Shown here one piece after another: positions 1-10,518 of a stretch of 64,000 nt of DNA. A program made the position numbers and the translations under genes. Within the stretch, counting starts at the first letter, position 1. Each line of letters begins with the position of its first letter. Source of the stretch: Mytilus californianus (lineage: Eukaryota > Mollusca > Bivalvia > Mytilida > Mytilidae); NCBI RefSeq assembly GCF_021869535.1, contig NW_026262712.1, forward strand, positions 49,520,884 through 49,584,883, given 5' to 3'. The notes under the pieces are model-generated. The model did no database searches. It was not told the origin of the DNA and was given only the letters and a program-made list of their open reading frames with translations.

Positions 1-2
1 GA

Positions 3-716
3 AGAAAAGAAATTGATAAAGGTTTCTACCGTGCCAACAACATCAACCGAGATGAACTTTTACAATATAAAGACAAAAATGTCAACAAAAGAGTGCCGTT
101 TGTGCTGACTTACCATCCCAAATTTGACAAGTTATCACACCTTATCCGCGATTATTGGAAAAAAATCGAAAAACATCCTAAACTATCCAAGATATTTCCG
201 GAGCATCCTGTACTGGCTTTCCGTAGGCCCAAAAGCCTTAAAGACTTGCTGTTGAGAGCTGATTTATCCTCTAAATCAGGCACTTCGTCTGTTGGCTCTT
301 GCAAGGGATGCGGAAACAAACGATGTCTGACTTGAAAGCAAATTCTAAATACCCAGGCTTTTAACAGTCACTCCACTGGTACGGAATACACCATATTTTG
401 CAATATTAATTGCAAGAATACAAATGATGTGTATCTCCTACAGTGTAAATGTGGTAAACAGTATGTTGGCGAGTCAGAACAGTCATTTCATAAACGTATG
501 AACGGCCATCGTAGCGACTATGAATGCAAGCCAGACCTTTCTCTCAGTCGACATTTGAGATCCCCTGACCACACTGAGGCAGATCTCAATCGACAGGCTA
601 TTACAATCATACACCACAACACTGCTTGGTCTAAGGAGGATAGACTCGCTCGGGAAAGATTTTGGATAAGAAAATTAAAAACTTTGGCACCAAATGGGAT
701 AATTGAAAATGTGTAG
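3..716 (+). pseudogene. Penelope-like element relic, C-terminal part with GIY-YIG domain, one nonsense codon
   Basis: One reading frame is open from base 3 to the stop at 714-716 except for a TGA at 333-335. The protein resembles the region after the reverse transcriptase of Penelope-like retroelements: a LTYHP motif, AFRRPK, a cysteine cluster (CKGCGNKRCL) and a GIY-YIG endonuclease domain. In that domain YLLQC and QYVGES stand for the GIY and YIG strands. RMNGHRSDY and ERFWIRKL follow in the usual order. The endonuclease would nick target DNA for reverse transcription. The TGA falls inside the cysteine cluster where the second element at 2349 has a Cys codon, so this copy is probably dead. 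The reverse transcriptase would lie left of the window edge. The family call is firm; activity is unlikely. Confidence 0.85.
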
Positions 717-1340
717 TTCTAATTCGCGCAGTGCTTTTCGTTTGGGTTATATTTCATATTACTACGCAGTCTCTGTTGCTATTCCTTTGCCTTTGTTAAC
801 TCTAAAATTCTAGAATCATACCAGTTTAAATCGCAGGGTGCCATTCATTTGGAATGTATAAGTACGCAGCCACGTTCTATTACTTAACCTGTTTCAAAAT
901 TATTATTTTTTTTTTAATCATTATCAAACTGCTGAAAGTTTTAGAAATGTACCTATTCATATCGCACATTACTATTTTTTTTAGTAGCATATCTATGCAG
1001 TCTCGGTTGTAAATACCTAACCTACGCCATTTTTGAAATTTTAGAATTGTACAAGCATTGTCGTGTTCGGTTTTAATTGTATAAATTTCAAGATTGTTAT
1101 AGTTGAATCAGAATAGATTGATATGATTCATTTTACATCATAATCATACTGATGAAGGATATTTGTTATCCGAAATATTTATAGATAACTGCATTTAATG
1201 TTTCCTTTTTTAATGTTGGTGTTGTTTTGTACACTTTTTAGGCGTTTATATAATTTATTTATTGTATACATGTATAATTACTTGTAACGATCCAGCGCCC
1301 TCGTAAGAAAACCGTTGACTAATATCTAGACGTTTCATAC
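717..1340 (+). mobile_element. 3' non-coding tail of the first Penelope-like element
   Basis: AT-rich non-coding DNA directly after the GIY-YIG frame. It contains a hammerhead-like motif (1149-1175) of the sort found in PLE terminal repeats. The right boundary is uncertain and is placed before the first SINE-like repeat. No other gene is visible here. Confidence 0.45.
1149..1175 (+). ncRNA. hammerhead-ribozyme-like core in the PLE tail
   Basis: CTGATGA (1149-1155), then a hairpin with a perfect 5-bp stem GGATA/TATCC and loop TTTGT, then GAAA (1172-1175). This is the conserved order of a hammerhead catalytic core: CUGAUGA, stem II, GAAA. The stem III region after GAAA is very short and AU-rich, and I could not confirm stem I. 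Minimal hammerheads are known in PLE terminal repeats. Self-cleavage of this copy is not established. Confidence 0.5.
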
Positions 1341-1347
1341 ATATATA

Positions 1348-1530
1348 GGCCACCGAAAGCTGAATTTTAGTTCAGTCTAGGTGGCCGAGTGGCCTAGAGC
1401 GCTGGATACAGTGCAGGCGATGTTGTCTCGATATCCCAGTAGTATGAATTCGAATCCCAGCGAGAGAAGAACAAAAGTTTGCTTCCGCAAATTTGTAGAT
1501 TTAACATTGGTGTGCTGTTATTTAGAGTAA
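1348..1530 (+). mobile_element. tRNA-derived SINE, copy 1
   Basis: A tRNA-Leu-like head has an A box TGGCCGAGTGG (1382-1392) and a B box GAATTCGAATCCC (1446-1458). It is followed by a tRNA-unrelated body shared with the copy at 1751. The short leader AGGCCACC is complementary to GGTGGCC inside the head and is also shared. The acceptor and T stems do not pair well, so this is a SINE and not a working tRNA gene. Confidence 0.75.
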
Positions 1531-1750
1531 TTATGAATAAAATATGTGTTTTCAGCCGTGTATCACCTTAACAGGTGATCCAATGCATGGATCTGTCGTA
1601 GAGTTGTCACTTGTTTAGACGTACTTATCATTTTATTATTTCTGTGACTGCATCTTACGATCCTTTACAATAAATAATTTAGCTAATCTGCAATCAATTC
1701 CATCTTCATGCCTAAAATATCATGTACTGTGTTACAATTCTAGATACACT
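1531..1750. other. spacer between SINE copies
   Basis: AT-rich unique-looking DNA. I see no gene, tRNA or clear repeat in it. Confidence 0.4.
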
Positions 1751-1925
1751 AGGCCACCCAAAGCTGATTTTTTAGTTCAGTCTAGGTGGCCGAGTGGTCT
1801 AGAGCGCTGGACACAGTGCAGGCGTGTTGTCTCGATATCCCAATAGCATGAGTTCGAATCCCGGCGAGAGAAGAACAAAAATTTGCTTCCGCAGATTTAA
1901 CATTGGTGTGCTGTTATTTAGATAA
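1751..1925 (+). mobile_element. tRNA-derived SINE, copy 2
   Basis: Second copy of the SINE at 1348, in the same orientation. Its A box lies at 1787-1797 and its B box GAGTTCGAATCCC at 1850-1862. It has a short deletion of about 8 bases relative to copy 1 in the body after TTGCTTCCGCA. Leader, head and body otherwise align through GTGTGCTGTTATTTAG. Confidence 0.75.
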
Positions 1926-2304
1926 TTATATATATAATATATAAAAAAAAAAAATTTCACCTCATATTTGCGGTATACCATCTTTTCCGCAAGTTTATTG
2001 TTTTCTGTTTGGTATTAAATTAATAATTTTTAAGATCCATTTTGTTACATCATGTGATACGTTTATTTGGCAATCGCCAATGGCAGTCAGCAGGGTTTAA
2101 GAACATCAGTTGTTCGACCTGTTAGTCAAATGCGATTTGTTAAAATAGACTTTTTCACTTTTTTTTGGTCTTTTGGAAATTATTGTTTGTGCTGTATTTA
2201 GACCCCTCTACCAAGAAATTTGTTTTGCATGCACACGTATAAAAATTGCGGTTTTTATCCAACGCCATCATAGGTTTGAACGTTGTTTTCAATTTAGACT
2301 TTTA

Positions 2305-2311
<7 letters not shown>
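1926..2311. other. unannotated spacer
   Basis: A poly-A run near 1944-1957 may be the tail of SINE copy 2. I see no coding signal in the rest. Confidence 0.3.

Positions 2312-2346
<35 letters not shown>
2312..2346. repeat. (TA)n microsatellite at the truncated 5' end of a PLE
   Basis: Nearly pure TA dinucleotide run. PLE-like coding sequence begins within a few bases after it. Confidence 0.9.
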
Positions 2347-2348
<2 letters not shown>

Positions 2349-3386
2349 TGCCTAGGACACTGTAACTCTTTCCACCATTCAATAAAATTTACATATGAAT
2401 CATCTATGGAGAAAATAAACTTCCTCGACACTACGAGTTACATCAAGAACGGAACCATTATAACGGACCTTCATACCAAACAAACGGACAAACATCAATT
2501 CCTTTCTCCTAAGAGTTGCCATCCTAAACACTGCTCCCGTGGCATCCCATTCAGCCAGGCATTGCGAATCAAGAGAATATGCTCTACTGAAAATACGCAA
2601 AATGCTAGACTTGGACAACTACGTAAACATCTAGTTGTTCGAGGATACAATAACAACATCATTGATAGCGCTTTCGAAAGAGCAAACAAAACTAGTCGCC
2701 AAGAACTTCTAGAGTACAAAGATAAGAATAAAGCAGCTAACAGAACACCCCTTGTACTCACTTACCATCCTGATTTTAAAAATGTGTCTTCCATTGTTCA
2801 GAAGCATTGGAAAATTATAGAAAATGATTCAAATCTTAAAAAAGTATTTTCCTCACCACCAGTCATGGCCTTCAGAAGACCTAAAAACATCCGTGACAAA
2901 TTAGTGACATCTGTATTAGCAAAGCAGCCTACTCCATCTCCCGGTTGCTACAAACAATGTGGTCGAAGGAACTGCTTGTGTTGTAAAGCTGCCAATACAA
3001 GCAGTTCTTTCATCAGCTCCGTTACTAAACAAAATTATACCATCTACTCAAATTCCAACTGTAAAACGGAGAACTCAATTTATATATTAACATGTGACAC
3101 ATGTGGCATTCAGTATGTGGAAGAAACAATGGACAAATTTAATATTCGGCTCAATAACCATCGTTCATGGTACAAAACCAACAAAAACTGTCCTCTCACA
3201 AGACATCTTCGTTCAACGAAACATTCTTTTGATAATGTTACCTTCCAAATCATAGAAGTCAACACCGAGTGGGACACCACGGCGAGAAGGAGAAGAGAAA
3301 ATTTTTGGATCCACCAACTCCACACTTTAGAACCTGATGGTCTTAACGAAAAAGATGAGAAAAGATACAGGAAAGATAAAGAATAA
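2349..3386 (+). pseudogene. Penelope-like element, 5'-truncated, GIY-YIG domain with altered YIG motif
   Basis: The frame is open from just after the (TA)n run to the stop at 3384-3386; the first Met is at 2406. NSFHHSIKFTYES and KINFLDT match the end of the PLE reverse transcriptase domain. They are followed by LTYHP, AFRRPK, a cysteine cluster (CYKQCGRRNCLCCK) and a GIY-YIG domain (YILTCDTCG, QYVEET, RLNNHRSWY, RENFWIHQL). The first element in this window has YVGE here. This copy has YVEE, so the glycine of the YIG strand is replaced by Glu, which should harm nuclease function. The catalytic reverse transcriptase motifs are absent because the copy is 5'-truncated. The frame is otherwise intact for 326 codons, suggesting a fairly young insertion. 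An alternative is a domesticated fragment, but nothing supports that. Confidence 0.85.
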
Positions 3387-3707
3387 TTTAGTACACAGCA
3401 TCGTCCTTTTTATCCTGTAATATTGGCCAATGGACGTTGCTAACTTCAACTACCAATTTTGTAAAAATCTTGAACTTCATCCAAATTATGTATTATTTTC
3501 AAGGCAGCTAAATTCAAGTGCAACATATACATTGAGCTGCAAAAGTTTCTTATCATCTACATCCGATTTCACCTGGATAGATGCACGCTTGATAAAGCTA
3601 GTTAGTCTAGCGAAATATTGCGTTTATTTTCATCATTTTGTAAATATTTTAAACATTCTTATATTTACATACTAAATAGTGTGTTAAAATTACATTGTTA
3701 GGCAATC
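3387..3707 (+). mobile_element. 3' tail of the second Penelope-like element
   Basis: Non-coding AT-rich sequence after the PLE frame. A short open frame at 3430-3675 shows no recognisable motif and is probably chance. Confidence 0.35.
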
Positions 3708-3732
3708 TATATATATATATATATATATATAT
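3708..3732. repeat. (TA)n microsatellite
   Basis: Second TA run, on the 3' side of the PLE relic. The element is bracketed by two TA runs about 1.4 kb apart. Confidence 0.85.
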
Positions 3733-3860
3733 GAGTCTAAAAGATTGTGTAACAATACCGATAAATAGATGGAAAACAAAACACTAAAAAGCGTTGAATA
3801 TCATCGCACAAAGATGGAAAAACTGAACAGATGATATAAATTATACAATAATTGCAAATA

Positions 3861-3888
3861 TTTCGGCTCAACAAATGGCCTTCCTCAG
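3861..3888 (-). ncRNA. degenerate hammerhead-like core, minus strand
   Basis: On the minus strand: CTGAGGA (one change from CTGATGA), a stem GGCCA/TGAGCC with one bulged A around the loop TTTGT, then GAAA followed by TATTTG. It aligns with the motif at 1149, including the identical loop. It is antisense to the PLE frame at 2349, so it may belong to an inverted PLE terminal repeat or a separate insertion. Confidence 0.4.
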
Positions 3889-4194
3889 TGTTAAAAGTTT
3901 TAACAATACTGATATATAATGTATAAGGTGTAAACATAGATCAGTAATAATACAGGTAAGTTTTGGTCGATTGATTTTAATCCAAAATCCTGAATATCAT
4001 AATATAAACATTAGACCGTAAATTTAATTATTTAATTATATATATATATAAACTAAATTATAACAAATTATCAACACAGATATTTTAACTTCTTTTCATA
4101 TATAATTTCTTGTCCATCGTGTTAACACCATCAGTATAATGAAAAATATGAAATATTCGTATAAGATAAGAATAGTAATAATTATTATTTTCAA

Positions 4195-4378
4195 ACTTAT
4201 ATATTTTCACTTTTAACCGTCATAAGAGCATCATAAGTATGACTATCTTATGACAGCTTTGAATTACATTCTATGACATATCATATATATGATAGTCATA
4301 AGATGGTCATAAAATTTGTCCTAAAATGTATTTTATGACATATCTTAGGATACATTAGAAAACCAGGCCCCTGGACTT
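4195..4378. repeat. palindromic repeat with TCATAAGA/TCTTATGA words, related to the 9.5-11.5 kb family
   Basis: Short inverted words (TATGACTATCTTATGAC against GTCATAAGATGGTCATA) surround 4260-4320. The segment ends in AGGCCCCTGG, as do the duplicated units ending at 10500 and 11552. It looks like a short degenerate member of the same fold-back family. Confidence 0.45.
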
Positions 4379-5470
4379 TTAAAAATCAACAAAATCAAAT
4401 GTCTACTTATTAAGTTCGTGAAAACATAAGTATTTACTGTACAGCAACCGAATTTGGAATCTAGAAAAAATCTACAGCACATATCTAGGACGTTAACTGA
4501 CCCAACAGGTGAACTTCATCTTAGTTCAAATGTTTTTTTAAGTGGAGTCTAGTTTCCATTTTCTTCCTTGAGCGTTGTAGTGTTTTGTTCCCCTATTTTT
4601 GGTAATTCATGATGTCAAAGAGTGGTGTCGTGTTAAAAGACTTTTAAATTTAATTAAATGTTATTTCTGACCGTTTTACTCTACATAGAAGATCTATTAC
4701 GAACCCGCCGGAGTTTCACTTAAAAGGGGGACATGTATGTGTTTGTAAGCGTACTTTCATTCCGCCGTGTATTTATTCCGGGTAACTGTTTTTCACTAGA
4801 GAATATTGGATGTAAATAGTGTGAAAGCGTTGATCTTGATATCGTTGTTTTGTTTATATTAGACCGGTTTATTGTTTACATAAATAAATAGGTTAAAATT
4901 AAAATGATTTTCAAGGAACCAGTTTAATTAATCTGAGTCAATCTAGTAAATAATATTGATGATGAGGGAGGATATTGTTATAACTTAAAATACTTTATCA
5001 ATGATCAGGACATTGAACTTGATACAAACCAAATTTAAAGAGCAGATTTGTTCTTACATAAAGTTTCAATTACAGAAGCATCCTTTGATATTGACATAGA
5101 AGATATGATTTAATATCCAATTCGACCGAAAAGCAAATACATAGAAAAACTTCGGCATTCCAATAAATATAAATATTACAATTACTGACAATTTAAAAGC
5201 ATATGATTTTATAGTAATTATTTGCATAGAAAAAAAACTATTTTAAGTTCATTCGTTAATAAGCATTACATCCCAGCTCCTTTGTTCTACCAGGGGTGAT
5301 CTGAGCCGGATCATCCCTACCAGATCACCCCAGCTTGAGTTTCTTTGATTTGCATGCTTTCCTTTGTTTTGAAACATTTTGGCGGGAATGCCTAATCCAC
5401 AATAAAACTTAGAAATATTTATTGAGAAAAGACACACTTTCAAAATTTATGTAGAAAAAATCCATTGTCT
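4379..5470. other. unannotated non-coding stretch
   Basis: No gene found. Around 5292-5331 lie two short blocks of opposite sense containing GGTGATCTG and CAGATCACC. They form an imperfect inverted repeat. Confidence 0.4.
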
Positions 5471-5471
5471 A

Positions 5472-5545
5472 TGCTGGGATTCGAACTCAAGACCTTTGGC
5501 ATATCAACCCACGACACATATCCCTACACCAGGACGACTCGATAC
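5472..5545 (-). repeat. tRNA-like SINE head or tRNA relic
   Basis: Read on the minus strand, it has an A-box-like segment (5521-5534) and a good B box GAGTTCGAATCCC (5476-5488). Their spacing suits a tRNA. I could not make a complete cloverleaf, so a SINE head or tRNA pseudogene is more likely than a functional tRNA. Confidence 0.45.
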
Positions 5546-5587
5546 CAACTCTCAGTAATTTAACATATTTAAAGGAAGCAATATATT

Positions 5588-5730
5588 TTCATAAGTGGGG
5601 CGAGTTGGCAGACCTTTATTCAGTAGGATTTTAATCCTTTTCATAAATAAGGCGAGTTGTCAGACTGATTGTCCATTGGGATTGTATCCTTTTTCATAAG
5701 TGGGGCGAGTTGGTAAACAAGAGTGGGGCG
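5588..5730. repeat. tandem repeat with GGCGAGTTG motif
   Basis: About two and a half units of roughly 60 bp, each containing TTTTCATAAGTGGGGCGAGT or a variant and a following TTGGCAGAC-like block. Confidence 0.6.
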
Positions 5731-5940
5731 GTTTTTTAAAAAGTGGCGATTTAGTGTGGACCGATTGGCCAGTGGATCAAGTCGACATCGTTTAAAATTT
5801 TAACATCGTGTTCGGGGGTCATACAGGGTATATATTATATAGTAATATATAAAGTGTGTTATAATGGTTGTGTGGCGTTCTTAACTAGATGTTATGAATT
5901 GTAAATGGTTTTTCGTCCAATCTAAAACAGCTGGGATGTA

Positions 5941-6050
5941 AAATAGTTATCCCATTCGGACTTGGTGTGTCAGTGTTAGATCACCCTCTGGCCTGCGGCC
6001 ATCGGGGTGATCTTACACTGACACACCGCGTCCTCATGGGATAACTATTA
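5941..6050. mobile_element. MITE-like near-palindrome
   Basis: Two arms of about 50 bases form one imperfect inverted repeat. The left starts AAATAGTTATCCCAT and the right ends ATGGGATAACTATTA. Both carry GTGTGTCAGTGT/ACACTGACACAC and GATCACC/GGTGATC, and the centre is a GGCC...GGCC loop. No open frame fits, so it is a non-autonomous fold-back or MITE-type element. The superfamily is undetermined. Confidence 0.7.
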
Positions 6051-6104
6051 CTTATTGTGTTATCGTGTGTTCAAAATGAGTACTAATCACTTCATCAATG
6101 AATG

Positions 6105-6215
6105 GATCTAAAGCACTAGTGTAATTAATCCCACCTAGTGCAATCAATCCGGTACAAAATCACTAGTGTAATCATTCCTGATTCAAAAACACTAGTGTGA
6201 ACATTCCTTGGATGA
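6105..6215. repeat. CACTAGTG-containing short tandem repeat
   Basis: Three to four diverged units of about 34 bp, each with (C)ACTAGTGTAAT followed by CATTCC or a similar word. The core ACTAGT is palindromic. Confidence 0.6.
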
Positions 6216-6285
6216 AAACGCTCCACTTTTTACATAAATCAACTATGCAATTTTCAAATACACTAAAAACTATTAAGTAGATATA

Positions 6286-6720
6286 AGAAGATGTGGTATG
6301 AGTGCCAATGAGACAACTCTCCATCCAAGTCAAAATTTATAAAAGTAAACCATTATAGGTCACGGTACGGTCTTCAACACGGAGCCTTGGCTCACACCGA
6401 ACAGTAAGCTATAAAAGGCCCCAAAAAATTACTAGTGTAAAACCATTTAAACGGGAAAACCAACGGTCTAATCTATATAAAAAACGAGAAACGAGAAACA
6501 CTTATGAACCACATCAACAAACGACAACTACTGAACATCAGATTCCTGACTTAGGACAGGTGCAAACAAATGCAGTGGGTTTAAACGTTTTAATGGTACC
6601 AAACCTTCACCCTTTTTCTGAAACAATAGTGTAACATCACAACATAGAACGACATACTATAAAATATCAACTGAAATAGCTTAACTCAATCAAAGGACAT
6701 ATTAACACAATTGAACATAC
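6286..6720 (+). mobile_element. mussel interspersed repeat M1, near full length
   Basis: Contains AAGAAGATGTGGTATGAGTG, GCCAATGAGACAACTCTCCA, AGCTATAAAAGGCCCC, CAACAAACGACAACTACTGA and a 3' part with GCTTAACTCAATCAAAGGAC. I recognise this as a very abundant non-coding repeat of Mytilus genomes. Other copies here are at 8225, 18251, 26728, 44137 and 44446. Confidence 0.8.
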
Positions 6721-7804
6721 ACTGAACAAATAAATTTGACCTATGACACAATGTAAATACAAAATAAATAAACTAAGGGAAGAAAAATAAAACTAACATG
6801 GTATATCGGTAAGAAATGTTAAACAATTAAAGAAAAACAATATGCTCGAACAAAAATACCATCCATTTGCAATAACTTTAAACACAGATAAATGAAAATA
6901 ATTTTGTTGTTAGGTATACATTTTATATATATATCACCTTCAAAAAAACCTTTTTCCTTTAGAACCTTATAATGACTGGTGGATGTTTTACACTGGACCC
7001 GGATAGAAAACCCTAGTGATTTTTTGTTGGTGGATAAATATCACTGGGAATTTTCTTCCTCTGGATAAAGTAAACTGGCGGAATCAAACCACTGTTACAT
7101 GTTCACGTGTGGAATTCATTGGTGGCATTATTTTCTTTCAGGTAGATAAGTAGTCATGCCAAGAAATTTCCTCTGTTGCAATTTTGAAAACATCCCATGG
7201 AGCAAATCACACGGACGATTAATATTGACCATTTGGTACATGGCCGTGGTCTACGCGACACAAACATGCAGGTCAAAAATTAATTTGTTGAATATTTAAC
7301 TACTAATGGGTGCCGTAGGAGGTCCACCATGGTTTTGATTGAATGAACTGTTCGTGGCATGACTAGAACGGCGGGTCGTCAGATCTTTTATCTTTTAATT
7401 ACTAATTATAATTAGATTTTGGTTTTCTGTCAATCTGAAATTCTATAATTTTACATCAATAGTTTTTGAACTACATTTGCATTTGTACAATTACTTTATA
7501 TCAAGGCTCTTGTATTGTCCGATGCAAACAACCGTTTTGTTCTGTGCTGTATACTGGTAAACATTTAGGGTTAATATGTACCACCAGGGTTACTTCCATG
7601 CACATTGATGAAGCAACCAGATAACAGCATCACAGTACCTGCATTTTAATAAATATGGAACATGTTTAATTTTTTAACATCGGCCCAGGCATAATGCAGT
7701 TGACACTAAATACTAGTATTACTTTGTTCATTGCATAAGTCGCACTAAAAAGTGGATGTCTTTCAGCTCGTCAAATGACAGTTTACTGGTTATTACAGGC
7801 CACA
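6721..7804. other. unannotated non-coding stretch
   Basis: No supported gene or RNA. Several short open frames lack motifs. Confidence 0.4.
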
Positions 7805-8000
7805 CATAGACTTGAGTTACTGCGAGTCTTACCCGATAACACAGGAGATGCTACCAATAATACCCATCAGCACAGGACTTACTGCTAGTTATACAAAATA
7901 AAACATGAGATATTGCTAGTCATACTCATTAACACTTGATTTACTGCTAGCCATACCCAATAATACATGAGTAGCTGCTGGTCACACAAAAACATATGGG
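7805..8000. repeat. diverged ~40-bp tandem repeat
   Basis: About five units built on TTACTGCTAGTCATACCCAA and AACACATGAG with substitutions and small indels. Confidence 0.65.
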
Positions 8001-8224
8001 TAAGGGACTGGTCATTTTCTTTTATTGGGGGCGGATGGGAGGAAACAGTGGAATTTCTCTGAATTTTTTCATGTCCCCACCTTGAGGAAGGAAAATTCCC
8101 CATTTCCATTCTTAATTTTATGCATACCATTTCTATTTATATTACAATGTATAATCGTTCAATAAAATATTGCATCAATAGTGGATCTAGAGCTTAAAGT
8201 GATTGAACTTTATTTGGGTATATA

Positions 8225-8405
8225 TAGAAAAGAAATGAGGAGATATGATATAATTGCCAATGAGACAGCTACATGTACCCGATAGAATTAACATTAAGTG
8301 GTAGTGAGCAATTATAGACCACCGTACGACCTTCAACAGAGTTATAATGAAGTGGTAGTAAGCAAATATAGGCCACTGTATTGTTCCATTATATGCACAT
8401 ATTGA
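8225..8405 (+). repeat. M1 repeat fragment
   Basis: Diverged copy of the 5' part of the 6286 repeat: ATTGCCAATGAGACAGCTAC and CACCGTACGACCTTCAACA are recognisable. Confidence 0.65.
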
Positions 8406-9372
8406 TAGCTTAATCAATATTTCATTGGATGAGACTATTTCAAGTCATATTACCCTCTAAAAATATGGACTTCCTCGTGCGACGTTATGCGCGGTTAATG
8501 TACATAACGTTTTGAACGTTGTTTTGTTTTAAATAGCGATATTAAAGTCATTACCATGTTCAAAATTATTTCAGACGTGAAACAAAATGACTAAATAATT
8601 AACTTTTGATTGGTACTGTTTATCAATGTTTATGTCAAGTTAAGTTATAAAAACAAGGTGATAAGATTTAAAAATGTATGAAAACTAATATCAGTAAACA
8701 AAGTATAGGCAGTTTTCCAAAGAGATCATCACTCCCTCCCCTACCCCTATCAAATGTTCGTCCCCTTACTATACTAATTAAAATATATTTCGCATCCACA
8801 ATAATTGCATATTATAAAACAATATCTATTGATTTGATATACAGGCAAAATCAAACAGTCTTGATTTCATTTTCTTTAGAGAGATAATTGCATTGAAAGC
8901 TTGTTACATTGATAATTAAAAGAAAAAACTTTGCACCATATTGACCTAAATAATGTTAAAACAAACCATGAACAAGCAAAATCTTAAGCACTTCTCATTT
9001 ACCAATTTTCAGTGTTTTCCACTTAGACCTTAATATGATCTGGGATTAATACATCTATTGGTCCCTGGAATGATACAAGTTTTTGAACTCGACCAAGTTT
9101 CTATAGTTAGCATGATGGTCTGTTCTTTGTCACTATGGACTAATCAATGATATACATTAGTCCCAGTTTTCAAGGAGACTATAGAATAAAAACATTGTGT
9201 TCAGTGTGTTTGAATAAACGATTTTGAAAATCTATACAGGTTAAACATTAAAAAATATATAAAGAATAAAATTATAAAAATTTAATATCTGTTAAAGATT
9301 TACTATTTTCTTAAACAAATTGATGAACATTCAATGCATTAAAACCTAAGGTCCTTCATCCTGTGAAATCTA
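8406..9372. other. unannotated non-coding stretch
   Basis: I see no gene, RNA gene or clear repeat. Confidence 0.4.
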
Positions 9373-9570
9373 TATGTCATCCTAGGATATGTCCTAAGAT
9401 ATGTCATCCTAGGATATGTCCTAAGATATGTCATCCTATGATATGTCCTAAGATATGTCATCCTAGGATATGTCCTAAGATATGTCATATAGGATATGTC
9501 CTAAGATATGTCATCCTAGGATATGTCCTAAGATATGTCATATATAGGATATGTCCTAAGATATGTCTTA
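9373..9570. repeat. 27-bp palindromic minisatellite
   Basis: Tandem units of CCTAGGATATGTCCTAAGATATGTCAT-type sequence (about 27 bp, about seven copies, two with short indels). The words CCTAGG and GATATGTC recur in both orientations, so each unit is partly self-complementary. The open frame across it (CHPRICPKI repeats) is an artefact of the period being a multiple of three. Confidence 0.85.
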
Positions 9571-10500
9571 GGACATTATTTAGGATGGTCTTAGGACGTG
9601 TCTGAGACATGTCTTAGGATGTAAAACAAAGCTATCTTAGGACAGTCCTATAACTACGATTGTCCTAGAACCATCCTAACACAATTATTTAATTGATAAA
9701 AATATGTAGAGATTTAAATGAAATATATTTAATGTATTTCAGTAATTGTATTTATGTAAATGGCGGGAGCATATCATATGAAAAAAAAAATTAACGCAAA
9801 ATAAAGTTTTAACGTAATACTAATAGATACATTATTATATACTTTTAAAAATGATAAATAAATTTCAAATAACAACCAAGCTAAATTGTCACAAAACTTT
9901 AGAGGCTATTATCGTGCTGCATTTAAGCTATATAAACTAGATTTGTCCTTACATTGAAGAATATTTTGTTTGATTCAATATAATAGTTTAATATTTGTAT
10001 TAATATTTCTTATTATTGAATTTTATACTTTATGTTGATATATGTATATAATGCAGGACCTTATTGTAAACTAGTCTTTAGATTAAACATGTTTCCTGTT
10101 AAAATAAAGACAATTATTATTATTATTATTATGAAATTCTGCTTGCCGAAGTAAATAAGCATAGGGGAATTTTATTAAGCAAGCTATTAAATGTGGCGAC
10201 GAATAATATTAAGAAGAAGACATGGGATAGTATAGTATCTACACAAATTATTCAAATACTGGCCGAAGGCCATAAGTGTTGTTTTTATTTCGACATCGGC
10301 CATCGTAACTTTTAGGAATATCCTAAGACCATTCTAAGTAATTATGTATACATCCTAACTTTAGGGTCAAATTTGAGATATATCTTATCTTAGGAGACTT
10401 TCGTTAGCCTGACTTGACTTAGGCATGTCCTAAGACCGTCCTAAGACCATCATAAGAAACGTCCAAGTTCTACGACAGCTTCGTTGACACGGCCCCTGGG
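9545..10500. mobile_element. fold-back-type element, copy 1 of a ~1-kb direct duplication
   Basis: The left end is rich in GTCTTAGGA (9556-9640) and the right end in TCCTAAGAC (10300-10450), so the ends can fold on each other. The interior is AT-rich and includes a LINE-like tail (AATAAAGACAATTATT then ATT repeats, 10105-10131). It ends in GACAGCTTCGTTGACACGG and CCCCTGG, and is followed at once by copy 2. No transposase frame is visible. Confidence 0.6.
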
Positions 10501-10518
10501 GCAATGTCAATGAAAGTA

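Noticed and set aside
1373-1465. Functional tRNA-Leu gene
   Set aside because: A and B boxes are good, but the acceptor and T stems do not pair and an identical body follows in both copies, so it is a SINE.
9363-9605. ORF with CHPRICPKI repeats
   Set aside because: Translation of the 27-bp minisatellite; the period is a multiple of three and there is no independent coding signal.
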